From NCBI GenBank assembly GCA_959026725.1, contig CAUFMG010000007.1, positions 1 through 64,000 of the forward strand: a DNA stretch of 64,000 nt, read 5' to 3'. The position numbers and the translations under genes were made by a program. The notes beneath the pieces were generated by a model. It saw only the letters and a list, made by a program, of their open reading frames with translations. It searched no databases and had not been told where the DNA came from. Numbering within the stretch: position 1 is the first letter of the stretch; every line of letters begins with the position of its first letter. Below are positions 46,404 through 55,965 of the stretch, piece after piece. This stretch comes from an uncultured Collinsella sp. (lineage in GTDB: Bacteria; Actinomycetota; Coriobacteriia; Coriobacteriales; Coriobacteriaceae).

Positions 46404-47741
46404 ATGCCCCAGAACATCTTCGGTACCGACGGCGTCCGTGGCGTCGCCAACGCCGACCTCTCGTGTGACCTCGCGTTTCGCCTGGGTCGTGCGGCGACCA
46501 AGTTCCTTGGTCCGGACATTTGCATCGGTCGCGACACGCGTCTTTCGGGCACTATGCTCGAGAGTGCTCTGACCGCCGGCATTATGGCCGAGGGCGGCCG
46601 CCCGCATTGCTGCGGCGTTATCCCTACGCCGGCCGTGGCGCTGCTCACTGTCCAAAATGAGCTCGACGGCGGCATCGTCATCTCTGCTTCGCACAATCCT
46701 CCGGAGTTCAACGGCATCAAGTTCTTTAGCCGCAAGGGCATGAAGCTTCCCGATGCGGTCGAGGAAGAGATCAGCGCCTGGGTCATGTCCGAGGAAGCTA
46801 TGGCTGCCGACACGCTGCCGACCGGTGCCGGCGTGGGCCACATCATCAAGATGAAGGACGCTCGCAAGGCGTACGTCGACCACGCCATCGATACGCTTGA
46901 TGGCCTGAGGCTCGACGGCCTGGTCGTTGCCGTCGACTGCGGCCATGGTGCTTCTTGCCAGACTACGCCCGCCGCGCTGCAGCGCCTGGGTGCCACGGTC
47001 CATGCCATCAACACCGATTACTGCGGCACTGACATTAACGTTGAGTGCGGCTCCACTCACCTTGAGCCCCTGCGCGAGCTCGTGCTGCGCACCCACGCCG
47101 ATATCGGCCTGGCCCACGATGGCGACGCCGATCGCGTGCTGTTCGTGGACAGCGAGGGCAACGAGATCGATGGCGACTACATCCTGGCCATCTGCGGCTC
47201 CGACCTGGCCGCTCGCGGCAAGCTCGCCAACTCCGAGATCGTTTCGACCGTTATGTGCAACCTGGGCTTCTCCATCGCTATGAAGGAGCAGGGCTTCGAG
47301 ATGGTTCAGACCGCCGTGGGCGACCGCTATGTTCTTGAGCGCATGCTCGCGGACGGCGCCGTCATCGGCGGCGAACAGTCCGGCCACATCATCTTCCTGG
47401 AGCACAACACTACCGGTGACGGCTTGGTGACGGCTCTGCAGCTGCTGGCCGTGCTCAAGCGCACCGGTCGTACCCTCACCGATCTTGCCGGCATCATGAA
47501 GAAGTACCCGCAGGTACTCGTCAACGTGCATTCCGACAACAAGGCTGGTCTGGACGATTGCCAGCCCATCTGGGATGCCGTCGCTGCTGCCGAGAAGGAG
47601 CTTGACGGCCGCGGCCGCATTCTGGTGCGCCCGAGCGGTACCGAGCCGCTGGTCCGCGTGATGGCTGAGGCCGAAACGCACGAGCTGACCCAGCGCGTTG
47701 TCGACGACATCGTCGAGGTTGTCAAGCGCGAACTTCCCTAA
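46404..47741 (+). CDS. glmM: Phosphoglucosamine mutase
   Basis: A 445-residue alpha-D-phosphohexomutase that converts glucosamine-6-P into glucosamine-1-P for peptidoglycan precursors. FGTDGVRGVAN at the N-terminus, the phosphoserine loop ISASHNPPEFNGIK, metal loop HDGDADRVLFVD, sugar loop GGEQSGHII and the phosphate-binding RPSGTEPLVRV are all present. ATG at 46404 behind GGAAGGAGCG. With the later nagB it forms an amino-sugar cluster. Confidence 0.96.
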   Translation: MPQNIFGTDGVRGVANADLSCDLAFRLGRAATKFLGPDICIGRDTRLSGTMLESALTAGIMAEGGRPHCCGVIPTPAVALLTVQNELDGGIVISASHNPPEFNGIKFFSRKGMKLPDAVEEEISAWVMSEEAMAADTLPTGAGVGHIIKMKDARKAYVDHAIDTLDGLRLDGLVVAVDCGHGASCQTTPAALQRLGATVHAINTDYCGTDINVECGSTHLEPLRELVLRTHADIGLAHDGDADRVLFVDSEGNEIDGDYILAICGSDLAARGKLANSEIVSTVMCNLGFSIAMKEQGFEMVQTAVGDRYVLERMLADGAVIGGEQSGHIIFLEHNTTGDGLVTALQLLAVLKRTGRTLTDLAGIMKKYPQVLVNVHSDNKAGLDDCQPIWDAVAAAEKELDGRGRILVRPSGTEPLVRVMAEAETHELTQRVVDDIVEVVKRELP

Positions 47742-47812
47742 TGGTCAAAAACGGGTGCCAAGTGGTAAACTGTTAAGGTTATTTTGGTTGATCGGTATGT
47801 CCGAGGGGGAGC

Positions 47813-48310
47813 ATGTTCACTAAAGTCCTAAGGTCTTTTGGTATGCGTGGTCGAGTCCTTACGTTGGATGCTCCCATCTCGGGTGACGTCATTCCGCTCT
47901 CCGAGGTAAACGATCAGACGTTTGCTACCGGCCTTTTGGGCCAGGGTGTGGCGATTCAGCCCACCGGAACGCGCGTGATCGCGCCGGCTGATGCCAAGGT
48001 CGAGGCTATTTTTCCCACGGGACACGCCGTTGCGCTTAACACGGTCGATGGCTTGGACGTGCTTATCCACGTTGGTTTGGACACTGTTCAGCTCGAGGGC
48101 AAGCACTTTACCGTACATGCGCAAGTGGGTGACATCGTCCATAAGGGCGATGTACTCATTGAGTTCGATCGCGAGGCCATTGCTGCCGAGGGCTACGATG
48201 TGACGGTTCCCATCTTGGTGTGCAACTCCGTTGAGTTCTCGAGTATCAAGGGCTCCGTTGGCGTGCATGTCGAAGAGATGGACCAGCTCATCGTTGCTCG
48301 CGAGCGCTAG
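47813..48310 (+). CDS. PTS glucose-family EIIA component
   Basis: A 165-residue EIIA of the Glc family. The phosphorylated His is in DVLIHVGLDTVQL (His86), with the second active-site His in the segment PTGHAVALNT. APISGDVIPLSEVNDQTFAT is the typical beginning. There is no EIIBC partner in the window, so it may serve several permeases or act in regulation like Crr. It lies between glmM and nagB, which suggests a link to amino-sugar uptake. The start ATG follows GAGGGGGAGC. Confidence 0.9.
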   Translation: MFTKVLRSFGMRGRVLTLDAPISGDVIPLSEVNDQTFATGLLGQGVAIQPTGTRVIAPADAKVEAIFPTGHAVALNTVDGLDVLIHVGLDTVQLEGKHFTVHAQVGDIVHKGDVLIEFDREAIAAEGYDVTVPILVCNSVEFSSIKGSVGVHVEEMDQLIVARER

Positions 48311-48350
48311 CAAGTGCACGTGGCCATTAGCCTACAATTCAAACACGTTT

Positions 48351-48582
48351 ACGGAGGGCGCCCTTGAAAGAGGACGCCCTCCGTGGCAAGATGGGAAACG
48401 TCCGAGGCTAAACAGCTTCGGGTCACCGTGGACGGGCAGGGGCCTCGACGCGGCTAGACACGAGACACATACATTACGCGACCTCGCCCTGGTGGCCGCA
48501 CACGTTGGTTGCGGCCGACGCGGGCCGCGGGCAAGTGCTTGTAAGGGGAGCCTTGCCTTTCTTGTACGAGAAAGGACGCGTA
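48351..48582 (+). other. Structured leader before nagB
   Basis: A perfect 10-bp hairpin ACGGAGGGCG/CGCCCTCCGT (48351-48384) without T-run is followed by about 200 nt of GC-rich, pairing-prone sequence up to GAAAGGA of nagB. I could not match it to a known riboswitch. It could be an unknown cis-regulatory RNA or a small RNA gene. Confidence 0.35.
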
Positions 48583-49311
48583 ATGAAGATCATTAAAGCT
48601 AAAGACTACGAGGATATGAGCCGCAAGGCCGCCAATATCATCTCGGCGCAGGTTATCCTCAAGCCCGACTGTGTGCTGGGCCTTGCCACCGGCTCCACCC
48701 CGATCGGCGCCTACAAGCAGCTCGCTGCTTGGTACGAGAAGGGCGACGTCGACTTTGCCGAGGTCAGCACCTACAACCTGGACGAGTATCGCGGCCTTTC
48801 GCACGACGATCCCCAGAGCTATCACTACTTCATGCGTGAGAACTTCTTCGATCACATCAACATCGACCTGAACAACACGCATGTGCCCGACGGTTCCAAC
48901 CCCGACGCCGCCGCTGCCTGCTCTGAGTACGACAAGATCGTCGCCGCCGCCGGTTACCCGGATCTGCAGCTGCTCGGCATTGGCAACAACGGCCACATCG
49001 GTTTCAACGAGCCCGATGACCATTTCTCCAAGGGCACGCACTGCGTCGACCTCACCGAGAGCACCATTCAGGCCAACAGCCGCCTGTTCGACAGCATCGA
49101 CGATGTTCCCCGTCAGGCCTACACCATGGGTACCCAGACCATCATGTATGCCCGCATGATCCTGGTCGTCGCCAACGGCGAGGCCAAGGCTCAGGCCGTG
49201 CATGACATGTGCTATGGTCCGGTTACGCCCGCGTGCCCGGCTTCGATCCTGCAGCTGCACACCAACTGCGTTGTCGTTGCCGACGAGGCCGCCCTTTCGC
49301 TCTGCGAGTAG
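48583..49311 (+). CDS. nagB: Glucosamine-6-phosphate deaminase
   Basis: A 242-residue NagB. VLGLATGSTPIGAYKQLAAW (phosphate loop), STYNLDEYRGLSHDDPQSYH and the active-site LLGIGNNGHIGFNEPDDHF are typical. It turns GlcN-6-P into fructose-6-P and ammonia, opposite in direction to GlmS, thus balancing with glmM nearby. ATG at 48583 behind GAAAGGACG. Its long leader suggests control at the RNA level. Confidence 0.96.
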   Translation: MKIIKAKDYEDMSRKAANIISAQVILKPDCVLGLATGSTPIGAYKQLAAWYEKGDVDFAEVSTYNLDEYRGLSHDDPQSYHYFMRENFFDHINIDLNNTHVPDGSNPDAAAACSEYDKIVAAAGYPDLQLLGIGNNGHIGFNEPDDHFSKGTHCVDLTESTIQANSRLFDSIDDVPRQAYTMGTQTIMYARMILVVANGEAKAQAVHDMCYGPVTPACPASILQLHTNCVVVADEAALSLCE

Positions 49312-49343
49312 CGCGAATCCTGCACCTCGACATAGCCTTGCCT

Positions 49344-49371
49344 AAGGCCTCCGCTTTGCGGGGGCCTTTTT
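49344..49371 (+). terminator. Terminator of nagB
   Basis: AAGGCCTCCGC, loop TTT, GCGGGGGCCTT, then TTT. Confidence 0.88.
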
Positions 49372-49759
49372 GCTATCCCTTTCCGCCCACTTGACCAAAA
49401 GCTTGCCGCAAGCTTGACGAATGCCGGATGTCCAACAGTTTGATTCATTCCATACCAGATTCTATGCAAAAATGCCACTAAAAGGTCGTAGACGGTAGCG
49501 GGTGCTAGGCGAGTTGAATGACATGGCTGAACCTTGTTCATTTGCGTTACACTGCCGCTTAGATGGGACAAGCTGACAAGCTCATTTACCTGCTTAAAGA
49601 CCGATTAGTCGGGGGATTAATAACAATCGGCCCTCGCTGTACAAAAACTTGCCGCTTGCGTACCAAAAGACAACCTAAAACGCAAGGTCGCTCTATTCAT
49701 AGCGCGGCTTGTATGGTCTTGCGGTTACAGTGTCCATACGGTCGAGTTGAGGAGCGGGC
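49372..49759. other. Long intergenic region before the BTAD regulator
   Basis: About 390 bp without a credible gene. It holds A/T-rich stretches and a weak pairing GACCGATTAGTC..GGGG. The promoter of the large regulator must lie here; ACGGTCGAGTTGAGGAGC marks the ribosome-binding site. No repeat or operator stands out. Confidence 0.4.
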
Positions 49760-52759
49760 ATGGTAAACGATTTGGGTAGTATAGACGACCTCGAGCTGAT
49801 GCCGCTGGGCGGAGGCTATATGGTGCGACGCGAACGCTTGATGAATGAGCTTATCGCCAAGGGCCGAAAGGCCGGCATTGTGGTTCTTTATGCGCCCGAC
49901 GGGTTTGGGAAGACCTCGGTGCTGCTGCAGTACACCCATGAGGTTAAATGCGACCCGACGCGAGGCCCCGTGCGGATTATCGAGGCCGATCGCGCCATTG
50001 GGCGCGAGGTGTTTATGCAGCTCGAGGTGGTTACCGAAGAACTCAAAGACAAACCGCACTCCCTTATCGCGATTGATAATGTGCCAAACCTCGATCAGCA
50101 CGATACCGAAGACCTCATCGACAGGATTCGCGGCCTGCGCGCCATGGGGGTAGGGGTCTTTATCTCCTGCCGTCCTTCAAATCGTCAGCTGATTCATGGG
50201 CTGGGCGATTCGGTTAAGATCAATGCGCAGATGCTCAAGGTGCATGCCTATGAGTATTCGGCGTGGGCATCGGCGTTTTCGATCAGCACATCGCTCGACT
50301 TTTATCAGCTCACGCAGGGCGTGCCCGAGCTCGTTTCGGCATTGCAGACGGGTCTGTATGGCCAAGGCGACGTAGCCGGTCTGCTCGAAAACGAGATTGT
50401 CAACGTATATGGCGCGGCACTTGTCGATCTGGCTTCGCTCGACAATAATGCGCTGTTTTGCGTGGCATGTCTCATGATTTTGATGGGCGAGGGCAATATC
50501 GCAGAACTCGAGGCTTGCGGGGTGAGGCTGTCGATGGTCGACCAGTCCTACTTTGTACGCGACTACCCGATCTTTGGCTTGGATCCCGCCGAGCGGAGTT
50601 TTACGTGTCTGGGCACGGAGGATAACGGACGCTTGCGTTTGCGTAAGTTGGTGGCCGAGGTTCGCCCCGAACTTGTTCCGAGGGCGGCCCGGATTTTGCT
50701 TAAGGCGGGTAGATGCGATGCGGCGATGGGCCTGGCGGACGCCTTTTTGGACCGTGAAGCGGTCCTTGAACTTGCTGGGCAGTATGGGGTCGATTTGGCT
50801 CTGACGGGGCACGGGGCCGATATCTGCCGAGCAGCGCTGGGCACGATCGATGCCGAGGATCCGGCTCCAGAGCCAACGCCTGCCGAGGCGCTTGGCGTAT
50901 ATCTGGCAGCTGTCAGCGTGTCCAATACAAAGCTCGCTCGCTATATGGCATCGGTTATCGAGCGCGGGGGCGAACGGGCGGCCTGCGAAATAGACCCTGT
51001 TTCATGGAGGGCGGCCCAGACACTGACGGCTGTTTGCTATGGGGACAACGGGCTTGGGCTCCCTACGAACCTGGTCGTGCCAGAAATCGAGACATCCCAT
51101 ACCGCACTCGATATGTTGTCTGCGCATATCGAGGTCAAGCGCTGTCTGACCGAGCGGGGAGATGACGGCGGCGTTCTACAGCAGCTCAAAACGAGCAAGG
51201 CCTACGACTGCGAGCTCGACATCGCGGGGATTGTTATACGGGCCGACAGCATGCTGGTGGAGCTTTTTGACGGTTCGTTTGCGGGAACCGACGAGCGCGA
51301 CGACGAGATGACGGTGGTGCGGGAGGCGCTCGACGTACGTGGGCTCAAGGCGATGGCTATCTGGGTGCGCATGGTGTTGGCGGCACGGCGGCTCCTTTCC
51401 GGCTTGCCGGTAACCGACGACGCGGCATTCAACGAGCTCGATCGTTTTGCCGTGCGCATGCGCGACAACCAGATTCAGCTGTTTGGCCTGTTGCTAGAAG
51501 GCTGGCAGTCGCTGGCAGAGGGACGGCCGGTTAATGCAAAGTTCCGTGCGGTCCAAGTGCTCAAACTTGCCGAGGAGTCGATTGCGTACATGCGCGATAA
51601 CGCATTGCTGTTGGAGCGCGCGGCGTATCTGCGTAACACTTCGATGGTTTCGGTGCGCGAGGAAGCGGAGCTACTCGATATAAGCCAGACGCAGGTTGGT
51701 GGAGCGGAGGCCTGGATGGTGGCGCTGCATTTGGCCTGTGCGGGCCGAGACAGCGATCTCGCGGCCTGGATGTCCATGAATCGCGCGGGGATTCTAGAGC
51801 CATCGTATCGGCTCTTTGCGCGCCTTGCCATGCATTGTCTGGGCGAGCCGGCGACCAGGATTCGCAAGAAGCTTCCCGTGCGCGAGCTGTCGCGGTACTC
51901 GCTGCGCGACGATTTGGAAGGGGAAGGCGAGCGCCTGTTCCAGGCCGGTGAGGTTGAAGCCGTTGATACCATCGACCATATCGAGATTCGCATGTTTGGG
52001 GCGTTTCGCGCCGAGCGCGACGGGTTTCCCATCACGGACAAAATGTGGCGCCGCAAGAAGGCGGCGACACTTGCCGAGCGGCTTGCGCTGGGCATGGATG
52101 CGCTCGTCGATCGTGAGACGCTGGCCATGGAGCTGTGGCCCCATGCCGAGTTCAATAGCGCCCGCAACAACCTGTACTCGACGATATCGCGCTTGCGGTC
52201 GGCTTTGGGACCGACGCCGGATGGCAAGTCGTGTGTGCTCATCCAAAATGAATGCATCGGACTCAACGGCGACTACGTCAAGACTGATGTACGGCTGTTT
52301 GACCAGATAAGCCGCGAGGTTTTGGGAAATCGCACGGGTGCGCGCGGGCCCCATTTAGTTGAGCTGTGCCTTAAGATTGAGCAGCTTTATGCCGGGCCGC
52401 TGTATGTTCCCAATGGCTGTAACCCCACCTACTTTTTGCGTATGCGACGCATTATGCAGTCAAAGTACATCGATTGCATGATTAAGGGAGCAAATGCCGC
52501 TCTAGAAGAAAACGATCTGCAGTCGGCGATTTGGCTGGCGGAGTCGGGGCTTCGGCAGGAAACGGCGCGCGAGGATATGGTGCGCTGTGCCATGCGCGTC
52601 TACAGTGCGGCGGGGCGGCGGCGCGATATCGTCGAGCTGTACAGCGGGCATATGCACCACCTGAGGGAGCAGGTCAATGGCGTGCCCGAGCCCGAGACGC
52701 GGCGTCTATACGAGCGCTTGGTGGAGGGGCGGCTCAATCGCGTGCTGGTCGAGCGATAA
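49760..52759 (+). CDS. Large ATPase-BTAD transcriptional regulator
   Basis: A 999-residue regulator. Residues 18-300 form a STAND/AAA-like NTPase with LYAPDGFGKTSVLLQYT (Walker A at 44-52) and SLIAIDNVPNLDQ (Walker B-like). A helical middle of unknown role (about 300-730) resembles MalT-type repeats. The C-terminus is an OmpR-type winged helix (about 740-830; IRMFGAFRAERDGFPITDK, WPHAEFNSARNNLYSTISRL) and a bacterial transcriptional activator domain (about 850-990; AREDMVRCAMRVYSAAGRRR). Similar giant SARP/LAL hybrids are numerous in Coriobacteria. Its target is unknown; nothing adjacent suggests it. TTGAGGAGCGGGC before ATG. Confidence 0.85.
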   Translation: MVNDLGSIDDLELMPLGGGYMVRRERLMNELIAKGRKAGIVVLYAPDGFGKTSVLLQYTHEVKCDPTRGPVRIIEADRAIGREVFMQLEVVTEELKDKPHSLIAIDNVPNLDQHDTEDLIDRIRGLRAMGVGVFISCRPSNRQLIHGLGDSVKINAQMLKVHAYEYSAWASAFSISTSLDFYQLTQGVPELVSALQTGLYGQGDVAGLLENEIVNVYGAALVDLASLDNNALFCVACLMILMGEGNIAELEACGVRLSMVDQSYFVRDYPIFGLDPAERSFTCLGTEDNGRLRLRKLVAEVRPELVPRAARILLKAGRCDAAMGLADAFLDREAVLELAGQYGVDLALTGHGADICRAALGTIDAEDPAPEPTPAEALGVYLAAVSVSNTKLARYMASVIERGGERAACEIDPVSWRAAQTLTAVCYGDNGLGLPTNLVVPEIETSHTALDMLSAHIEVKRCLTERGDDGGVLQQLKTSKAYDCELDIAGIVIRADSMLVELFDGSFAGTDERDDEMTVVREALDVRGLKAMAIWVRMVLAARRLLSGLPVTDDAAFNELDRFAVRMRDNQIQLFGLLLEGWQSLAEGRPVNAKFRAVQVLKLAEESIAYMRDNALLLERAAYLRNTSMVSVREEAELLDISQTQVGGAEAWMVALHLACAGRDSDLAAWMSMNRAGILEPSYRLFARLAMHCLGEPATRIRKKLPVRELSRYSLRDDLEGEGERLFQAGEVEAVDTIDHIEIRMFGAFRAERDGFPITDKMWRRKKAATLAERLALGMDALVDRETLAMELWPHAEFNSARNNLYSTISRLRSALGPTPDGKSCVLIQNECIGLNGDYVKTDVRLFDQISREVLGNRTGARGPHLVELCLKIEQLYAGPLYVPNGCNPTYFLRMRRIMQSKYIDCMIKGANAALEENDLQSAIWLAESGLRQETAREDMVRCAMRVYSAAGRRRDIVELYSGHMHHLREQVNGVPEPETRRLYERLVEGRLNRVLVER

Positions 52760-52791
52760 AAAACGGGCGCCAGAAGTACTTGGGCACCCGT
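52757..52791 (-). terminator. Terminator of yhbY, minus strand
   Basis: On the minus strand ACGGGTGCCC, a 10-nt loop, GGCGCCCGT followed by TTTTTTA. It overlaps the stop of the plus-strand regulator gene. Confidence 0.82.
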
Positions 52792-52828
52792 AAGCTTGCT
52801 ATGTGTTGGCTCGCCGGATCATTGGCTC

Positions 52829-53128
52829 TTAGACGAGCTTGATCTTCTCGATATCCTTGCGCGAGGACTCGCGATACAGCGAGAACTTGCGGCCGATGAC
52901 CTGGACGACCTCGGCGTGGCAGCGCTCGGCGAGCTCTTCGGCGGCTTCGCGGGCGGAAAGACTGGAGCCATCGAGCACGGAGCACTTAACGAGTTCGTGC
53001 TTCTCCAGGTAGGCGACCGTCTGCTCGACGGTGCCCTCGTTGACATCGGACTTACCGATGATGATGGCGGGGTTGAGGTGATGGGCCATGCTGCGAAGCT
53101 GCTTGACCTGGGCTCCTGTCAGTGCCAT
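52829..53128 (-). CDS. yhbY: YhbY-family RNA-binding protein
   Basis: A 99-residue CRM-domain protein. LTGAQVKQLRSMAHHLNPAI, IIGKSDVNEGTVEQT with the GxxG-type RNA loop, and VQVIGRKFSLYRES are the signature. It binds pre-50S ribosomal particles. ATG at 53128 behind GCGAGAACCC is weak; coupling to nothing upstream. Standalone gene, standard length. Confidence 0.93.
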   Translation of the reverse strand: MALTGAQVKQLRSMAHHLNPAIIIGKSDVNEGTVEQTVAYLEKHELVKCSVLDGSSLSAREAAEELAERCHAEVVQVIGRKFSLYRESSRKDIEKIKLV

Positions 53129-53286
53129 GGGTTCTCGCTTTCTATGTATGGGGCGCCCCGCGACGGGGCCTTAATCTACGTGAGCTGTCCCACGATAGCG
53201 CAGGAACGGCGCGGTGTGGAGCGCGTTTGCCCAGTTCAAAAAGAATGCGGATGCCGAGTGAGTGGGCGGTGCGGGCTGCGAACAGG

Positions 53287-54174
53287 CTATGAGCTGGGCG
53301 CAGAGACCGGTTCCCATGCAATAAACGCCCAGCGAACCTTACGGATATGGTCGAGCATATAGCGCCCCTGCGGCACGCCCTTGGAGCCCGGCTCGCCGGC
53401 ATGGGGGTTTTCGATCATGTGCTGAGCGATATAGTCGCGCAGGCGGTCGATCTTATCCTCGTTGCCATGCTCGAGCATACGGGAAAAATCCGCCACGCCT
53501 GCCTCAAGGCTATCGAAGGTATCGCGACGAGGCGATTCAAAGTATGTAACCTGCGGCAACGCACCCATCTGAATGAGGATGTTGAAGGCGTACACAAAGC
53601 CATTGCTGCAGGTAACCGAGGCGCCGATAGCGTTCATCAAGTGCAGATCATAGCGCGGGCTGGAGTTGGCGACCATCGTGACAGCACAACGCCGACGAGC
53701 CGTGCGGTCGAGCTTGGCAAGCGCATCTTTTAGATTGGTCGTCGTAACCGACCGACTGGCAAAGGCAACATCCACCGCTTTCGCGACCGGTCCAACCAAA
53801 TCCCAATCATCATCCCAAGCAAGCTCAAGCGGCGTAATGCGATCCTCGAGCCCATAGTACTCAATACCAGCATCAAGCGTGCCTAACATAGCAGGGGAAA
53901 AGTCAGCAGCAATCACAGGATGCCCAGCCTGAGCAAGCGGAATGGCAATCGACCCAGCCCCACACCCCATATCGAGCACGGATTCACCAGGCTTTAACGC
54001 CAACAGCTTGATAAAGTCCCGGGCATACGGGGCAGTCTCCAACGGCCGAAAATGCCGAGCCCGCTTATCCCATTCAAAAGAATCATCAGCCCGCCGCCGA
54101 CCAGCCTGCAGACGCATCCATTCGCCATTCCAATCAGCAGCAAGAAGCTCAGAACGAATCAAATCATCAGCCAC
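53287..54174 (-). CDS. Class I SAM-dependent methyltransferase
   Basis: A 295-residue methyltransferase. Motif I is SVLDMGCGAGSIAIPLAQAG, near residue 64-83, followed by VIAADFSPAML (motif II, acidic residue binding the ribose), a typical class I Rossmann core. The C-terminal part carries a helical cap with PRRDTFDSLEAGVADFSRML. Family members of this length are common in Coriobacteria and Clostridia with unknown substrate. GTG start at 54174 behind GAGGGGGATG. It is not close to a pathway that would suggest its acceptor. Confidence 0.85.
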   Translation of the reverse strand: MADDLIRSELLAADWNGEWMRLQAGRRRADDSFEWDKRARHFRPLETAPYARDFIKLLALKPGESVLDMGCGAGSIAIPLAQAGHPVIAADFSPAMLGTLDAGIEYYGLEDRITPLELAWDDDWDLVGPVAKAVDVAFASRSVTTTNLKDALAKLDRTARRRCAVTMVANSSPRYDLHLMNAIGASVTCSNGFVYAFNILIQMGALPQVTYFESPRRDTFDSLEAGVADFSRMLEHGNEDKIDRLRDYIAQHMIENPHAGEPGSKGVPQGRYMLDHIRKVRWAFIAWEPVSAPSS

Positions 54175-54192
54175 GGGTCATCCCCCTCACAA

Positions 54193-54224
54193 CAAAAAAG
54201 CGACTCCTCCCAAAAGAAGAGCCG
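54193..54224 (-). terminator. Terminator on the minus strand upstream of the methyltransferase
   Basis: On the minus strand GCGGCTCTTC, loop TTTTGG, GAGGAGTCGC, then TTTTTTG. It would end transcripts from the UPF0210 gene before the methyltransferase. Confidence 0.8.
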
Positions 54225-54341
54225 CAACCAGCATATATCAGAAAAAGAACCGTTCCAACGCCAAACCGCCGCACCAGCCAAGTGGTGCAGGAGCGAAGCA
54301 ACTGCAACCGGGATAGAACCCAACTGAGGCCCCGTTGTGCG

Positions 54342-54475
54342 GGAGCCCCGGGGAGGGCAAATATATAAGGTCGATCGCGAGTTCCGCACGAGCCGGAGAG
54401 CACTTAATGTGCTCTCCGTGCGAGTCAGGACTGTCCGAGCAGGCGACCTTATATATTTGCCCTCCCCGGGGCTCC
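54342..54475. repeat. 134-bp nested palindrome with perfect 32-bp inverted repeats
   Basis: Arms at 54342-54373 and 54444-54475 are exactly complementary over 32 bp, the outer part GC-rich (GGAGCCCCGGGGAGGGC) and the inner part TATATA-rich. The 70-bp interior has its own 10-bp palindrome CGGAGAGCAC-TTAAT-GTGCTCTCCG (54384-54408). It lies between the UPF0210 gene and a terminator. Candidates are a miniature mobile element, an invertible segment, or a structured RNA. Confidence 0.9.
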
Positions 54476-54492
54476 TCGCCAGCACCCCTCAG

Positions 54493-55857
54493 CTAGTTCT
54501 TGAGCGAGTTCAGCGGCGCCGGGAAGCGTCCACCGCGATGGGCAAGCACGGTGCCGGCGTTGGGGTTCACCGGCATGATGGGCGCACGGCCAAACAGGCC
54601 GCCGTACTCGACGCAGTCACCCACGCCCTTGCCGATGGCAGGAATCACGCGGACGGCCGTGGTCTTGTTGTTGATGACGCCGATGGCCATCTCGTCGGCG
54701 ATGATGCCGGCGATGGTCTCGACCGGGGTGTCGCCGGGGATGGCGATCATGTCCAGGCCAACGGAGCACACGCAAGTCATGGCCTCGAGCTTCTCGAGCG
54801 AAAGCGCGCCGGCTTCGACGGCGGCGATCATGCCGGCGTCCTCGGACACGGGGATGAAAGCGCCGGAGAGACCGCCCACGCTGGAGCTGGCCATAACGCC
54901 GCCCTTCTTGACGGCATCGTTGAGCATGGCGAGTGCGCAGGTCGTGCCCGGGCCACCGCAGGTGCCAACACCGATGATCTCGAGGATGCGGGCAACGGAA
55001 TCGCCGATGGCAGGCGTAGGCGCCAGCGACAGGTCGACGATGCCCTTCTCGACACCCAGGCGACGGGCGGCCTCGCGGCTCATGAGCTCACCGGCACGGG
55101 TGATCTTAAAGGCGGTCTGCTTAATCTTCTCGGCGACCTCCATCATCGATGCGGAATCGGGCAGCGTCTCCAGGGCTGCGGCCATAACGCCGGGGCCCGA
55201 GACGCCTACGTTGATGACGGCGTCGGCCTCGCCACCGCCGTGGACGGCGCCCGCCATAAACGGGGAGTCCTCGACCATGTTGGCAAAGCAGACAAACTTG
55301 GAAGCGCCGACGGAATCCTGGTCGGCCGTGAGTTTAGCGGCATCGATGATGGTCTGGGCGGCCATGAGCACGGCATCCATGTTGATACCGGCGCGCAGGC
55401 TGGCGACGTTGACGCTGGAGCAGACGCGGCTCGTGGTGGCGAGCGCCTGGGGGATGGACTGGATGACGCGGCGGTCGGCGTCGCCGATGCCCTTCTGGAC
55501 GAGCGCGGAGAAGCCGCCCAGGTAATCGATGCCGAGCGTCTCGGCCGCGCGGTCGAGGGCGTGCGCGATGGGGGTGAGGTCCTCATCCTTGCAGCACGCG
55601 GCGATCTGGGCCACCGGGGTGACGGAAACGCGCTTGTTGACGATGGGGATACCGTACTCGCGCTCGAGGTTCTCGGCGGTCTCGACCAGATGCTCAGCCG
55701 TGTGCGTCACGTGGTCGTAGATCTTCGTGCACATGCGGTCGAGGTTCTCGTCACCGCAACCCATGAGCGAAACACCCATGGTGATGGTCCTGATGTCGAG
55801 GTTCTGCTCCTCAACCATGCCGCGGGTTTCCGCGATTTCTGCGGGCGTGATCGCCAT
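54493..55857 (-). CDS. UPF0210/PFL family protein
   Basis: A 454-residue protein of the PFL/UPF0210 (DUF711) family. [20 protein letters not shown] at the N-terminus, then [15 protein letters not shown] and the glycine-rich [20 protein letters not shown] are family hallmarks; the fold is related to glycyl-radical-enzyme-like barrels but the activity is unknown. Family members usually follow a small ACT-domain protein (UPF0237); none is seen here. ATG at 55857 behind AGGAGCG, giving the usual length. Confidence 0.9.
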   Translation of the reverse strand: MAITPAEIAETRGMVEEQNLDIRTITMGVSLMGCGDENLDRMCTKIYDHVTHTAEHLVETAENLEREYGIPIVNKRVSVTPVAQIAACCKDEDLTPIAHALDRAAETLGIDYLGGFSALVQKGIGDADRRVIQSIPQALATTSRVCSSVNVASLRAGINMDAVLMAAQTIIDAAKLTADQDSVGASKFVCFANMVEDSPFMAGAVHGGGEADAVINVGVSGPGVMAAALETLPDSASMMEVAEKIKQTAFKITRAGELMSREAARRLGVEKGIVDLSLAPTPAIGDSVARILEIIGVGTCGGPGTTCALAMLNDAVKKGGVMASSSVGGLSGAFIPVSEDAGMIAAVEAGALSLEKLEAMTCVCSVGLDMIAIPGDTPVETIAGIIADEMAIGVINNKTTAVRVIPAIGKGVGDCVEYGGLFGRAPIMPVNPNAGTVLAHRGGRFPAPLNSLKN

Positions 55858-55902
55858 CCTTGCGCTCCTATCTGCCAAAACGAGCATAGTCTTATCTATT
55901 CT

Positions 55903-55940
55903 AACGTGCCGCACGTGCCAAGTGACGCATGCGGCACGTT
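55903..55940. terminator. Hairpin between metH and the UPF0210 gene
   Basis: AACGTGCCGC and GCGGCACGTT pair perfectly over 10 bp with an 18-nt loop that contains GCACGTGC-like sub-pairing. On the minus strand no clear T-run follows. Possibly a weak terminator of the methionine operon. Confidence 0.5.
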
Positions 55941-55965
55941 TTGGTGCACGGTTGTTTCCGTTGTG

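Noticed and set aside
48351..48582. RNase P RNA or SRP RNA
   Set aside because: The conserved GAGGAAAGTCC of RNase P and the GGTCAGG..GGAAGCAGC of SRP RNA are not found.
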